NCBI GenBank assembly: GCA_013360215.1
Contig: JABWCP010000008.1
Location: forward strand, 110,889-174,888
Length of the DNA stretch: 64,000 nucleotides
Origin: a bacterium
GTDB lineage: Bacteria > CLD3 > SB21
Direction: 5' to 3'
Each line of letters opens with the position of its first letter. Position 1 is the stretch's first letter. Below the pieces are notes generated by a model. That model made no database searches and was not told where the DNA came from. It saw only the letters and a program-made list of their open reading frames with translations. Of this stretch, positions 19,031-28,461 are shown in pieces. The position numbers and the translations under genes were made by a program.

Positions 19031-19372
19031 ATGGAAACATCATCCTTATTTACCATCATCGCCGCATTTCTCTCGCAATCACCCATTGTCGTCGTATGGA
19101 TTGTCGGCGCGGTATTGGCTTATCGGCAAAAGCCTGTTTATCCGCGAAAATCGCTGTTGATCATTATTGCCATGTTGCTTTTTCTCGGCCAACTTTTTAT
19201 TAACACCATTCTTAATATCGTATTCCCGATGATGTGGGATACCCAGCAACTGCTCCTGAGCTACAACGTCAAAGCGATGGTTACATCCATGATCATGACG
19301 GCGGGCTGGATTTTGATTATGATGGCGTTATTTATGAAGGAAAAATCCCGTGACGGATTCGGACAAAACTGA
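19031..19372 (+). CDS. Small integral membrane protein, unknown function
   Basis: 113 residues with three predicted membrane helices: about residues 8-28 (FLSQSPIVVVWIVGAVLAY), 40-62 (SLLIIIAMLLFLGQLFINTI) and 86-104 (MIMTAGWILIMMALFM), and a short charged C-terminal tail. The 5' flank has a weak purine-rich agaga about 10 bases before ATG. It ends 6 bases before the convergent truA gene. No family recognised; real because helix-forming hydrophobicity and coding composition extend along its full length. Confidence 0.6.
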   Translation: METSSLFTIIAAFLSQSPIVVVWIVGAVLAYRQKPVYPRKSLLIIIAMLLFLGQLFINTILNIVFPMMWDTQQLLLSYNVKAMVTSMIMTAGWILIMMALFMKEKSRDGFGQN

Positions 19373-19378
19373 GAAAAT

Positions 19379-20158
19379 TTACCGGATCGCGAGAAAAGGT
19401 TCCAAGGTTTGTAAGCGCTCGTCGTTTTTATAATATACCCGTTCTAAAAACAATCCCGACGGCGGCGCCGTGAGACGCGCCAGTGACGGCGACGTTTGAC
19501 GAAAAAGGCCTGCGATATCGCCCGGCTTCATATTACCGCGCCCGACTTCCGCCAGTATTCCCGTTATCTGACGCACCATCTTCCACAAAAAATGAGAACC
19601 GACGACCCGTATCAAAATAAGATCACCCCGCGACTCGATGCGCAGTTCTTCCAGGTTCACTTTGGTTGAATCGGCCTCCCCGTCTTTGGCCGCAAAGTTT
19701 TTGAAATCTTTGAGCCCGACAAAAAAACGGGACGCCTCTTGCATCCGGGCAAGATCAAGTTCGTCTTTGATCCACCACACAAAACGTTTTCCGAACGCAC
19801 TGCGACGACGGGAAATCTGATAGAGATAGCTCCGCGCGACGGCATCATGACGCGCGTGAAATGACCCCGGCGCTTTTTCGATTTGTTTGATGTGAATATC
19901 GTGCGGCAGACGATCATTGACCGCGAGGCGAAATTTATACGGATCCAGAACGGTCGTACAATCCAGGTGGGCCACTTGGTGCAGTGCATGCACGCCGCTG
20001 TCCGTTCGTCCCGCGCCCTGAAAATCAAAATTTTTGTTTCGCAGCTCTTCCGTGATCGCGTACATCAGCGTGCCCTGGACAGTATGTGTATCTTTCTGCA
20101 CTTGCCAGCCGCTATACCGCGTGCCTTCGTATTCGAGCGTGAGTTTGTATCGGGGCAT
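19379..20158 (-). CDS. truA: tRNA pseudouridine(38-40) synthase TruA
   Basis: Isomerises uridines 38-40 in the anticodon stem of many tRNAs. The 259-residue length is normal. The catalytic Asp is D53 in GAGRTDSGVHALHQVAH. Other family blocks are YEGTRYSGWQ at the N-terminus, FHARHDAVARSYLYQI, the FKNFAAKD region, and SHFLWKMVRQITGIL. Start ATG at 20158. No operon partner is close. Confidence 0.97.
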   Translation of the reverse strand: MPRYKLTLEYEGTRYSGWQVQKDTHTVQGTLMYAITEELRNKNFDFQGAGRTDSGVHALHQVAHLDCTTVLDPYKFRLAVNDRLPHDIHIKQIEKAPGSFHARHDAVARSYLYQISRRRSAFGKRFVWWIKDELDLARMQEASRFFVGLKDFKNFAAKDGEADSTKVNLEELRIESRGDLILIRVVGSHFLWKMVRQITGILAEVGRGNMKPGDIAGLFRQTSPSLARLTAPPSGLFLERVYYKNDERLQTLEPFLAIR

Positions 20159-20281
20159 GATTTAAACAAGAAATTGCAAATCAATATCTATTGGATCGTG
20201 ATTCGCATAAGGAAGGAATTCGGGACACGAAATTGTCATTAACCACTCAACTTGAAAAATAATAAAGATTTAAACTTGCTC

Positions 20282-20310
20282 GTGATATGCTGAGTTTGTC
20301 GAAGTATCAC
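20282..20310. repeat. REP-like element (gctgag...gtcgaag type)
   Basis: The core gctgagtttgtcgaag (20289-20304) resembles a motif that recurs in intergenic DNA of many bacteria, and it is flanked by GTGATA (20282-20287) and TATCAC (20305-20310), which are inverted copies. Only this copy was noticed in the window. Confidence 0.35.
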
Positions 20311-20359
20311 CACGCTAGACGCAATATCCGAGTTGTATGAAACCTCGGTTTCTATATCT

Positions 20360-21364
20360 CTATAATTTTTTGTTTAAAAAAAGAACTTCAGAAGGTTTCC
20401 AACCGGTCGCATTTCGGTCAGCGAGTTCAAGCCAACGTTTTATTCTTTTGTTAGGCGGAACAGATTCTTTCCAATACTCTACAAATAAAGCGTCTTCCAT
20501 TGTTTTTGCGGCATTTATCATTTCATCTTCAATGTCTGATAACGCCCTGTGAATATACAATCCACCTCGAATACTGTCAGAAGCCATTGCAACACTTCCT
20601 GCTGAAAATAAATCTCTTGCTTGGGAAGCCAAAACACCGTGATAAGTTAATAAATACATAGCAACATCATTGTATTTATTTTTCACACGCGAACCCGCAA
20701 CAATTTTCGGACACAATAAAGATGCTTCTGCTCTCAGCTTCCTTTTTTCTGATTGCGAAAGCTCCGTGTATAGTCTAACCTGAATAGGCAAAGTGTGTTC
20801 TTGTTCGGGTTTTTCTTCTATCCACCAAAGACGTTCGCCTTCTTTTAATCTTGCCTTTGCGTATTCTCTGATATAACGCATTTTCTTTTCAATTGGTAAA
20901 ACAGAAAAGTCATCGTATGAAATTTTCATTTGCTCAAATAATGAAGATTTCGCGTCTATTTCTAATTCAAACCTCGGAACATGCGATGTCCTAACGTGAA
21001 TTACGCACTCCTGATATGATTGCCATTTTACCTCCGGCAAACCACCCATTTTACCAAACACAACATAAATAAATACAACCTCTTTGTTTCGGAATGTTTC
21101 AAATACACTGTTAGCAACACTTCTCCAATTATCTTTTTCTGTGAATTTTACTTCTATTCCGTACTCTCCAACGGCAATATCGGGAAATGCATAAGGGTGC
21201 GGATTGTAATCTATTTCAACTTTACTATCTGTGATAAGAGTTTTAAGAATGTCTCTTACCCTATTCTCAAATACTTTTGACGAAGAAAATACATTTTTTT
21301 GCGCTTCGTACGTTAATTGTTGCGCCAATTTGTTAAGAATATCTTCAAATTCTTTTTTTTTCAT
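20360..21364 (-). CDS. Putative type II restriction endonuclease (PD-ExK), partner of the m5C methyltransferase
   Basis: 334 residues encoded one base downstream of the methyltransferase gene, in the position expected of its nuclease. A PD-(D/E)xK signature is visible: P61-D62 then E71-V-K73 in AFPDIAVGEYGIEVKF, followed by a conserved-looking KDNWRSVANSVFETF helix. Later blocks include GKMGGLPEVKWQSYQECVIHVRTSH and PRFELEID. I cannot assign the sequence specificity. Codon usage is clearly AT-rich compared with truA beside it. The C-terminus (NKRIKRWLELADRNATGW) is basic and may touch DNA. Confidence 0.7.
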   Translation of the reverse strand: MKKKEFEDILNKLAQQLTYEAQKNVFSSSKVFENRVRDILKTLITDSKVEIDYNPHPYAFPDIAVGEYGIEVKFTEKDNWRSVANSVFETFRNKEVVFIYVVFGKMGGLPEVKWQSYQECVIHVRTSHVPRFELEIDAKSSLFEQMKISYDDFSVLPIEKKMRYIREYAKARLKEGERLWWIEEKPEQEHTLPIQVRLYTELSQSEKRKLRAEASLLCPKIVAGSRVKNKYNDVAMYLLTYHGVLASQARDLFSAGSVAMASDSIRGGLYIHRALSDIEDEMINAAKTMEDALFVEYWKESVPPNKRIKRWLELADRNATGWKPSEVLFLNKKL

Positions 21365-21365
21365 C

Positions 21366-22421
21366 TTACAAAAGACAGTCTTTTACTGATTGCGCAATGT
21401 GCCAGGCCAATACAGGCGGGACAGCGTTTCCGATTTGTCGTTCAGTTTCTCTAAGTTTTGCTTCAAAGATAAAATTGTCCGGAAAAGACTGAATACGCGC
21501 GGCCTCTCTCATAGATAATCTACGTGGCAATGAATAGTGAAATTGAATATTCCCGTGACATTCAGCCCTAATTGTGAAAGCGGGCTTTGATGGCTCTAAT
21601 CTTCTTCCGCCTTGCTCGCCGCTTTTTTTTGCTAAACTCCATATATGGTTAATCTGCTCATTTTCATTTACCTTTTCCAAATCGTGAATTGCGTCATAAC
21701 TTGTAAGCCAATTTTCTTTTTGTCTAACTGTTTTAGGCGGGACAAACGACTTAACGTCTTTTGCCGTTCCAACAATAAAAACACGCTCTCTACTTTGTGG
21801 AACGCCATAATCCGCTGAATGATACAACTGATAACTTATATTATATCCTAACTCATTAAAATCGTGAAGAATCTTATTAAGTGATTCTCGTCGCGTCTTC
21901 ATTAATAATCCTTTTACGTTTTCCGCAACAAATACTTTTGGATTCGTGAGTTTTATTGCTTCTATCATATAAGTATAAAGGCTACTTCTTTTTCCATTTA
22001 CACCCAAACCTTTTCCGTTTATTGAAATGTCTTGGCAAGGAAAACCCCCAATTAAAACATCTGCTTGGGAAGGAAGTTTTCCTATATAATCACGAATATC
22101 TCCGCAATGAATATTACTGTCAATATTTCTTGAATAACTTTTACAAGCATACGGATTTAGTTCATTAGCCCATTTAATTTCAAATGGATTTTTATAATAT
22201 TCATTTCCGAAAATTGAAAATCCGCCTATAAAACCCAAATCCATTCCTCCGCAACCAGAAAACAAAGAAACTATTGAAAATTTTTTTTTCTTTTTCAAAA
22301 TACTTTGCGAAACCCTTCTTTGCATTGTTTTCAACTTAACGATTGTCGTTTCGTTAGCGGCAATCGTTAGAACGTCATTGTCCAACTCTGCATATTGTTC
22401 TCTTATTGCTGTTTTCTGCAT
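21366..22421 (-). CDS. DNA (cytosine-5)-methyltransferase
   Basis: Methylates cytosine C5 at the system's recognition site. All key motifs are present in its 351 residues: I FSGCGGMDLGF (about 54-64), IV GGFPCQDIS with catalytic Cys129, VI ENVKGL (167-172), VIII QSRERVF, IX RLSMREAARIQSFPDNF and X QIGNAVPPVLA. The target-recognition region between VIII and IX is short. A roughly 48-residue extension before motif I is unusual for small methylases of this kind. One base separates it from the HTH gene before it and from the nuclease after it, so the three form one operon. Confidence 0.95.
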   Translation of the reverse strand: MQKTAIREQYAELDNDVLTIAANETTIVKLKTMQRRVSQSILKKKKKFSIVSLFSGCGGMDLGFIGGFSIFGNEYYKNPFEIKWANELNPYACKSYSRNIDSNIHCGDIRDYIGKLPSQADVLIGGFPCQDISINGKGLGVNGKRSSLYTYMIEAIKLTNPKVFVAENVKGLLMKTRRESLNKILHDFNELGYNISYQLYHSADYGVPQSRERVFIVGTAKDVKSFVPPKTVRQKENWLTSYDAIHDLEKVNENEQINHIWSLAKKSGEQGGRRLEPSKPAFTIRAECHGNIQFHYSLPRRLSMREAARIQSFPDNFIFEAKLRETERQIGNAVPPVLAWHIAQSVKDCLL

Positions 22422-22422
22422 A

Positions 22423-22743
22423 TCAATTATGCCTTTGCTTTTTGTAATACTTCACTTTTTCTTCCGCAATTTTGAGAATGTCTTTTGTATAATCTTCTTC
22501 CATTATTTCATAAGCGACTTTATCGCTTAGGAAGGAAACAAGTAATGGCTTTGAATTAACGGAAAACAGTTCGGCTAATTTTTCAATTATTTCCTTGTTC
22601 GCGTTGCGTTCATTCCTTTCAATCTTTCCAAGAGTTGACGGATCAATATCGAGATGCGCCGCTACTTTTCGAAGAGGCAAACCGCTTTCTTCCCTTAGTT
22701 TTCTGATTGTGTCTCCAAAAGTTTCATTTTGCATCATAATCAT
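22423..22743 (-). CDS. XRE-family HTH regulator, probable controller protein of the RM operon
   Basis: A Cro/CI-type helix-turn-helix: FGDTIRKLREESGLPLRKVA, then the recognition helix in LDIDPSTLGKIERNER. A C-terminal helical tail (residues about 75-106) is longer than in minimal RM controller proteins. The start is uncertain: ATGs at 22743, 22737 and 22734 all lie in frame with no ribosome binding site. A -10-like TATACT ends 4 bases before the 22743 ATG on the minus strand, so transcription may start at or near that codon (leaderless). It is first in the operon, before the methylase and nuclease. Confidence 0.8.
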   Translation of the reverse strand: MIMMQNETFGDTIRKLREESGLPLRKVAAHLDIDPSTLGKIERNERNANKEIIEKLAELFSVNSKPLLVSFLSDKVAYEIMEEDYTKDILKIAEEKVKYYKKQRHN

Positions 22744-22767
22744 GAATAGTATATAGAAAATTGATTC

Positions 22768-22799
22768 AGGACAAACAGTGTCCAAACATACGATGTCCT
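22768..22799. promoter_or_regulatory. Candidate operator of the HTH / m5C RM operon
   Basis: GGACA (22769-22773) and TGTCC (22779-22783) are inverted with a 5-base spacer, and another TGTCC follows at 22794-22798. The outer AGGACA/TGTCCT pair is also inverted. The cluster lies just upstream of a TATACT -10-like box and the HTH start, where RM controller proteins bind to time methylase and nuclease expression. Binding itself is inference. Confidence 0.5.
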
Positions 22800-23080
22800 T
22801 AAAAAGGAATCAACAATTTTGTCTTTTTATAAAATATTTTTATTTAAAACCTAAAATTCGGAGAGTGAATGAGCTTGGTTGCCTCGCTTTTCTGTCTGTC
22901 AAATGTAACTTTGATGATGACTCATTCTATGGGCGCCCGTATCTCAATAGTCGAACACATTAAAACAAGAAAACGAAAAAAGGAAAGAAAAAATCCACCA
23001 ACAATCCTGCTAATTATGGACAATCCTATTATCGAACAGCAGCTTGTTTAAACATTTTAAATCAACCCAATTTGTAGATT

Positions 23081-23112
23081 AAAAAACTCCGAGCCATGAC
23101 CGGCTCGGAGTT
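23081..23112 (-). terminator. Rho-independent terminator downstream of fabI
   Basis: Arms aactccgagcc (23085-23095) and ggctcggagtt (23102-23112), perfectly complementary over 11 bp with a 6-base loop. On the minus strand the stem is followed by a T run (the aaaaaa at 23081-23086), which places the stop of transcription about 30 bases after the fabI stop codon. Confidence 0.9.
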
Positions 23113-23143
23113 GTAATATTAATTCAAAAAATCAGATCCGCGA

Positions 23144-23911
23144 TCACATGCCGGTAATATTATATCCGCAGTCAACGTACATGATTTCACCGGTGATACC
23201 GCGCGAAAGCGGGCTGACCATAAACAGCGAAGCGTCGCCGACTTCGTCCACTTCCACATTGCGGCGGAGCGGCGCTTTTTGAGGCGTGATATCCAGTATT
23301 TTGGTAAATCCGGAAATGCCGCGTGCCGCTAGCGTATTGATCGGTCCTGCCGAAATCGCATTAACGCGGATATTGGACGGACCGAGATCGGCTGCCAGAT
23401 ATCGCACCGAGGCTTCGAGCGATGCTTTCGCTACGCCCATCACGTTATAACCGGGTATGACTTTTTCTGCGCCATAGTAGGTCAAGGCTACGATCGCACC
23501 GCCTTTTTCTTTCATCAGCGGCATCGCTTCGCGTGCCATACCGATCAATGAATACGCGCTGATGTCGTGGGCTACGCGAAATCCTTCGCGCGAAGTCGTA
23601 CTAAACGGTTTTTCCAAATCGTCTTTCTGTGCGTAAGCAATGGAGTGCACTAAAAAATCTATATGCGGCATGTCTTTGCTGACGGCTTCAAACAACCGCT
23701 TGATATCGTCATCTTTGGTCACATCGCAATCATAAAGCAGATTACTTCCTAGTTCGGTTGCGATTTCTTCGACATTGCGCTTGAGGCGTTCACCCTGGTA
23801 CGTAAAAGCCAGCTTGGCGCCTTCCCGTGCGAGGCTTTTGGCAATGGCATGGGCGATACTGCGCTTATTGGCAACGCCGCAAATCAATCCTTGTTTACCC
23901 TGCATCAGCAT
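23144..23911 (-). CDS. fabI: Enoyl-ACP reductase (NADH)
   Basis: Reduces trans-2-enoyl-ACP in the last step of each fatty-acid elongation cycle. The nucleotide-binding start (GLICGVANKRSIAHAIAK), the SIAYAQ region and the catalytic Y-x6-K pair in GYNVMGVAKASLEASVRY are typical of FabI rather than FabL or FabV; NAISAGPINTLAA follows as expected. The start was placed at ATG 23911 (MLMQGKQG) because an AGGAG lies 10 bases upstream; the open frame runs on to 23980 without homology. 255 residues. It is monocistronic, with a strong terminator behind it. Confidence 0.96.
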   Translation of the reverse strand: MLMQGKQGLICGVANKRSIAHAIAKSLAREGAKLAFTYQGERLKRNVEEIATELGSNLLYDCDVTKDDDIKRLFEAVSKDMPHIDFLVHSIAYAQKDDLEKPFSTTSREGFRVAHDISAYSLIGMAREAMPLMKEKGGAIVALTYYGAEKVIPGYNVMGVAKASLEASVRYLAADLGPSNIRVNAISAGPINTLAARGISGFTKILDITPQKAPLRRNVEVDEVGDASLFMVSPLSRGITGEIMYVDCGYNITGM

Positions 23912-24036
23912 AATGATAGTACTCCTGATTGTTAGTGTAAAAACCGGCGGAAATATAGCCAAACGAAAATTGCATAACAACTAAAAGATTCCCGTCACCG
24001 GTCGGACGCCTCAAAACGGTACGGCACCGACGTATT

Positions 24037-25491
24037 TCAAAAATCCACACTGATCACGGTTCGGCTTTTGGGCACCTGACTTTTGAGAGCGCCCTGATGC
24101 ATCACGCCGCATCCGAGCGCCGTTCCTTGCGACCGGACTACCACGCCGCCGGCCATACCGGGAAATTCACGGCGTATCGTCCCTGCTTCGACAAACGTTT
24201 CAATTTCCCTCGTATCGGTCAATTCGATAATATTACGGGAAATGTCGCGGCTAAAAAGTTGCGCCGCGTTGGTCGAAAGTTTCCACATATCGCCTTTACG
24301 GGTGCGTGCCAGACGCATCCCCACACGATGGGTAAAAAGCGCATTGAGCACCGATTCGCGACCGCGCCAATCTTCCGATGCGATGAATGTTTCATCGTCT
24401 TTGATGTGATAAACAAATTGATCCCAAAAGTTTTCATCAAAACCGAAAAGACCGGAAAAATATTTTCCCATGCCGCAGATTTCCGCATGCGAGGATCCAT
24501 CCAGCGCATACATTTTTTTGTGTTCCGCTTGCGCCGTTTTACCGGTGCGCACTTCGATGGCCTCATCAAGCCTGAATTTGGCAAGGAAAAACCCTTCGGG
24601 ATTGATCGCCGACGGCATCACGCGACGGGTCAGCGCTACGCGCGGGTCAAATGTCTTTTCCCCAAACGCCGTAATGCCCGGCAGCGCGGCTATACCCTCG
24701 GGCAGATCAAACGCTTCTAAATGCAAAGACGGATACCGTTTTAGTATCGTATCCACCAATCCTTCGTTTTCTTCTGCCGAAATCGTACAGGTCGAATAAA
24801 CCAGCGTCCCGCCGGGGCGAAGGGCTTTGAGTCCGCTCACGACTAATTGTTCTTGTATAAACGCAAATTTATTCAGATGACGCAAATTGCTGACGGCGGA
24901 TGGCGCTTTATGAATTACCCCCAGCGCCGAACACGGCGCGTCCACCAATACTTTCGTAAACGATCCGGGTACCAGATTTCCGATGCGCTCGCCCTGCATA
25001 TTGACCATCGCGGTATTGATCACACCGAGACGATCCAGATTATGCGAAAGGGTTTTGATGCGTTTGTCGTCGCGATCATTGGCTACCATACAGCCGCCGT
25101 TTTTCATCATCTGCGCCATTTGTGTGGTTTTGGAACCGGGTGCAGCCGACACATCCAAAACAAAATCCGACGCCGTGGGATTTAACACTATCGGTGGCAA
25201 CATCGAAGCGATACTTTGTATATAAAATAAGCCGAGGAAGTGTTCAATCGTTTTACTGATCCGCGCATCTTCGCCTTCCACCAGAAGTGCATCCGGCATG
25301 GACGGGATTTCCGTAAACCGAAAATTTTGTTGCGCAAGCCGATGGATGAAATCCGTTTTGTTGAACTTCAGCGTATTCACACGAAGCGCCGTACGTCGCT
25401 CAAAATCCAGGCCTTGCGAAAACGCGTCCGCGTATTCGCCGGGAAATAATTTAAGATATTCTTTTAACGCTTCCGGTATTTCGATCGGCAT
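24037..25491 (-). CDS. RsmF-like 16S rRNA (cytosine-5)-methyltransferase (NOL1/NOP2/Sun family)
   Basis: Probable SAM-dependent rRNA m5C methyltransferase. Motif I is LDVSAAPGSKTTQMA, motif IV DAPCSALG (first conserved Cys) and motif VI STCTISAEENE (catalytic Cys). The N-terminal block FERRTALRVNTLK is the RNA-binding start of the family. The 484-residue length and the C-terminal extension after about residue 300 (GKYFSGLFGFDE..., then a PUA-like end with GTALGCGVMHQGALKSQVP) fit RsmF/YebU better than RsmB, which carries an N-terminal NusB-like domain. The exact target base is not visible from sequence. Confidence 0.85.
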   Translation of the reverse strand: MPIEIPEALKEYLKLFPGEYADAFSQGLDFERRTALRVNTLKFNKTDFIHRLAQQNFRFTEIPSMPDALLVEGEDARISKTIEHFLGLFYIQSIASMLPPIVLNPTASDFVLDVSAAPGSKTTQMAQMMKNGGCMVANDRDDKRIKTLSHNLDRLGVINTAMVNMQGERIGNLVPGSFTKVLVDAPCSALGVIHKAPSAVSNLRHLNKFAFIQEQLVVSGLKALRPGGTLVYSTCTISAEENEGLVDTILKRYPSLHLEAFDLPEGIAALPGITAFGEKTFDPRVALTRRVMPSAINPEGFFLAKFRLDEAIEVRTGKTAQAEHKKMYALDGSSHAEICGMGKYFSGLFGFDENFWDQFVYHIKDDETFIASEDWRGRESVLNALFTHRVGMRLARTRKGDMWKLSTNAAQLFSRDISRNIIELTDTREIETFVEAGTIRREFPGMAGGVVVRSQGTALGCGVMHQGALKSQVPKSRTVISVDF

Positions 25492-25929
25492 AAATAAAGT
25501 GTGTTAAACAGTGGATTGCAATCGGGCTAAATAACAACCTTTTGGCAATAGTGCAACGACGAATTGTAAAATCGCGTCGTGTGGGTGATCTCGCTATTTC
25601 ATTTGCATGTGCTTATAACCAGAAGAGCGGGATTCTACCGTGCCACGAAATTCCTGCTCGCTAAGTCGCTGAGACGCAAAGACATAAAAATTAATATATC
25701 GAAAAAAACTTTTCCTCTTCCCTTTGCGACTTTGCGAGAACGAATGCGGCATACTACGGCGCAAAAAACGACATAAAAGGTTTCATAATTTACACAAACT
25801 TTAATAACAACGCGGAATTCAAGAACACTTTTGAAGTTGACTGTACCATTACGAGATATTTACATAACATAATCTTTGCCTTTGATCGTATGGCATCCTT
25901 AGATTGCGCGCAATCTACAAAGGATACTC
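25492..25929. other. Divergent intergenic region between the rRNA methyltransferase gene and priA
   Basis: About 440 bases. It holds a copy of the cgcaaag/ctttgcg inverted repeat (25657-25745) and, at the right end, the priA ribosome binding site aaagga (25918-25923). Otherwise I see no gene or strong hairpin. Confidence 0.5.
25657..25745. repeat. Dispersed inverted repeat (cgcaaag / ctttgcg family), copy B
   Basis: Left arm ctcgctaagtcgctgagacg then caaag (25657-25681); right arm ctttgcgactttgcgagaac (25722-25741). The arms are partly complementary across a ~40-base spacer. This is the best preserved of the copies in the window. Confidence 0.65.
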
Positions 25930-28449
25930 ATGTTTGCTGAAGTTGTTTTTGACCTCGCGATCGAAACACGTTTTACGTATAGCATTCCCGACGCATGGGA
26001 ATCCGTCATTGTTCCCGGTTCGCGTGTACTGGCACCGTTTGGCCGCAAAAAAATCACCGGATATGTCGTAGCTTTATCCCGCCACAGCGAACGCGATCAG
26101 ATATTTCCGATACACGAAGCATTGGACCCTCTGCCGGCTTTCTCCGAAGATCTTTTGAAGTTAGCGGAATGGATCGCGGAGTATTATATGGCACCGCTCG
26201 GCCAGGTGCTCGGCGCTATGCTCCCGCCGGGTATGGAGCGTCACGGCGAAAAACTGTATGTGCTCAAAGCGGCAATTACCGATTTTGAAATCAAAAGCCT
26301 CAACAAAAGTAAGCCGGTACAATCCAAAATTCTCAAAGCGCTTTACGTTTATAAAAAACTCACGTTGCGCCAATTGGTCAAAAAAGTCGGTGCGCGCAAT
26401 TTGATTAAAAATTTGGACGAACTGTTGCGCTCGGCTGTCGTCGAAGAGCGGGATGTCATCAGCGATCAATTGGCTAATATACGAACGGATACCTGGGTTC
26501 GTCTCTCGCCGCTTCTGCTTGGCGACGAAGAGCGTTTTGTATGGGCTACAGACGAACTCAAAAAACGCGCTCCCAAACAAGCCGATATTTTATTCTACCT
26601 GGATGAAGCGACACGCCAGTCAGAAGATGAAGAGCCTTTTGCCCTACGCCAGGCCGAACTTCTGAAAATCACCGAGGCGCCGTATTCGGCGCTCATCGCA
26701 TTGGAGAAAAAAAACTGGATCGAACGGATCGAACGCGAAGTGATCCGCGACCCGTATCAACGCGACTACCCCAGACCCAACGACGTCACACTCAACGATC
26801 ATCAGGCGCAAGCTGTCACTGCGATTGCCGGCACATTACGGGAAAATAACTATTACACATGGTTACTCTACGGTGTGACGGGCAGCGGTAAAACGCAGGT
26901 TTATATTGAGAGCATTCGTCATACGCTGGCGCTCGGAAAAAATGCGATCGTGCTGGTACCCGAAATCGCACTGACCCCGCAAGCCGTAGAACGTTTCAAA
27001 GCGCATTTCGGCGATCAGGTCGCGGTACTCCACAGCCGTATGACGATGGGCGAACGATTTGACAGTTGGCGAAAGCTGCAGAGCGGACATTTTCGCATCG
27101 CCATCGGCGCACGTTCGGCCGTATTTGCACCGGTTCAGAATCTCGGATTGATCGTGGTTGATGAAGAGCACGAACACACATACAAACAACAGGATAATAT
27201 CCCCCCGTATCATGCCCGCGATGCGGCGATCATGCGCGCTTCGTTTTGTAAAGCGACGGTGATCCTCGGTTCTGCCACGCCCAGCATCGAGTCCTACTAT
27301 AACGCCACGACACAAAAATACGGCTTACTCAAGTTGCCCATTCGTATCAACGACGTCCCGATGCCGGAAGTGGAAGTTGTCAACATGCGGGAAGAATACG
27401 AAAAACATACGTCGGAGTGGCAGCCGATTCTCTCCCGCGCTTTACGCCAACGCATGAAGGAAGAATTGCAGCATCGTCGCCAGGCGATTCTTTTTCAAAA
27501 CCGGCGCGGCTATTCGAGTTCCGTCGAATGTTTTGACTGCGGTCATGTCGCCGAATGCCCGCGATGCAGTATCGCTCTTACGTATCACATCACCGGCCAC
27601 CGCTTACGATGCCACTATTGCGGATTTCATCAACCGATGTATTCGGTGTGCCCTCAATGCGACAGCCTGAATATTTTACAACAAGGTATCGGTACGCAAA
27701 AAGTTGAAGAGCAATTAAGGACATCCTTCCCCAATGCCGGCGTATTGCGGATGGACGTTGACAGCACGTCCGCCAAAGGTGCGCATCATCGCATTTTGGA
27801 GGAATTCAAAAATAAGAATGCGCTGATTTTATTGGGCACCCAGATGGTTACCAAAGGGTTGGATTTTGAAAACGTCACCGTCGTCGGTGTTATTTCGGCG
27901 GATACGAGTTTGTTGCTGCCGGATTTTCGCGCCGGCGAACGCACGTTTCAACTTCTCACGCAAGTTGCGGGGCGCGCCGGACGTAAAGATAAAATCGGAT
28001 ATGTGATCATACAAACCATGCACCCCGACCGCGCTGCGATCCGTCATGCTCGGCAGCATGATTTCATTTCGTTTTTCAACGAGGAAATTTCCATCCGTCA
28101 TGATTTGCTCTACCCGCCGTTCGGCCGATTAGTGCTGATTCAGATCCGTTCGGAAGACGAACAAAAAGCTGTTGAACTATCGGGTGTCTTTAGCGATATT
28201 CTTGCAGGCGAAATTAAACGCTATCCCGATCTGGCTTCCGGCGTGGCTCAATTGGGCCCGACACCGGCACCCATCGTGAAAATTCGAAATTATTTTCGTT
28301 ATCACATTTTATTGAAAGTGGACAAAGAAGCGGATCGGTCCGGTTCCCGTATCCGTTCTATTCTCCGGCATACGCGCAAACAAGTTATTTCCCGAATTCC
28401 ATCCGGAGCCGAAATTCGCATTGATGCGGATCCGCTTTCGTTACTTTAA
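25930..28449 (+). CDS. priA: Primosomal replication protein N' (PriA helicase)
   Basis: Restarts collapsed replication forks by loading the replicative helicase. The 839 residues include the 3'-end-binding N-terminal domain (VFDLAIETRFTYSIP, GSRVLAPFGRKKITGYV), Walker A GVTGSGKT near residue 320, DEEH near 412, SATPS, the zinc-binding insert with eight cysteines in the CFDCGHVAECPRCS, CHYCGF and CPQCDS blocks, and the helicase end QVAGRAGR. The ribosome binding site aaagga lies 6 bases before ATG. A histidine kinase gene follows 12 bases later on the same strand. Confidence 0.97.
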   Translation: MFAEVVFDLAIETRFTYSIPDAWESVIVPGSRVLAPFGRKKITGYVVALSRHSERDQIFPIHEALDPLPAFSEDLLKLAEWIAEYYMAPLGQVLGAMLPPGMERHGEKLYVLKAAITDFEIKSLNKSKPVQSKILKALYVYKKLTLRQLVKKVGARNLIKNLDELLRSAVVEERDVISDQLANIRTDTWVRLSPLLLGDEERFVWATDELKKRAPKQADILFYLDEATRQSEDEEPFALRQAELLKITEAPYSALIALEKKNWIERIEREVIRDPYQRDYPRPNDVTLNDHQAQAVTAIAGTLRENNYYTWLLYGVTGSGKTQVYIESIRHTLALGKNAIVLVPEIALTPQAVERFKAHFGDQVAVLHSRMTMGERFDSWRKLQSGHFRIAIGARSAVFAPVQNLGLIVVDEEHEHTYKQQDNIPPYHARDAAIMRASFCKATVILGSATPSIESYYNATTQKYGLLKLPIRINDVPMPEVEVVNMREEYEKHTSEWQPILSRALRQRMKEELQHRRQAILFQNRRGYSSSVECFDCGHVAECPRCSIALTYHITGHRLRCHYCGFHQPMYSVCPQCDSLNILQQGIGTQKVEEQLRTSFPNAGVLRMDVDSTSAKGAHHRILEEFKNKNALILLGTQMVTKGLDFENVTVVGVISADTSLLLPDFRAGERTFQLLTQVAGRAGRKDKIGYVIIQTMHPDRAAIRHARQHDFISFFNEEISIRHDLLYPPFGRLVLIQIRSEDEQKAVELSGVFSDILAGEIKRYPDLASGVAQLGPTPAPIVKIRNYFRYHILLKVDKEADRSGSRIRSILRHTRKQVISRIPSGAEIRIDADPLSLL

Positions 28450-28461
28450 TCCGATAAAGTT

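Noticed and set aside
25579-25776. 65-residue plus-strand open frame upstream of priA
   Set aside because: It overlaps a repeat copy and shows no protein-like features.
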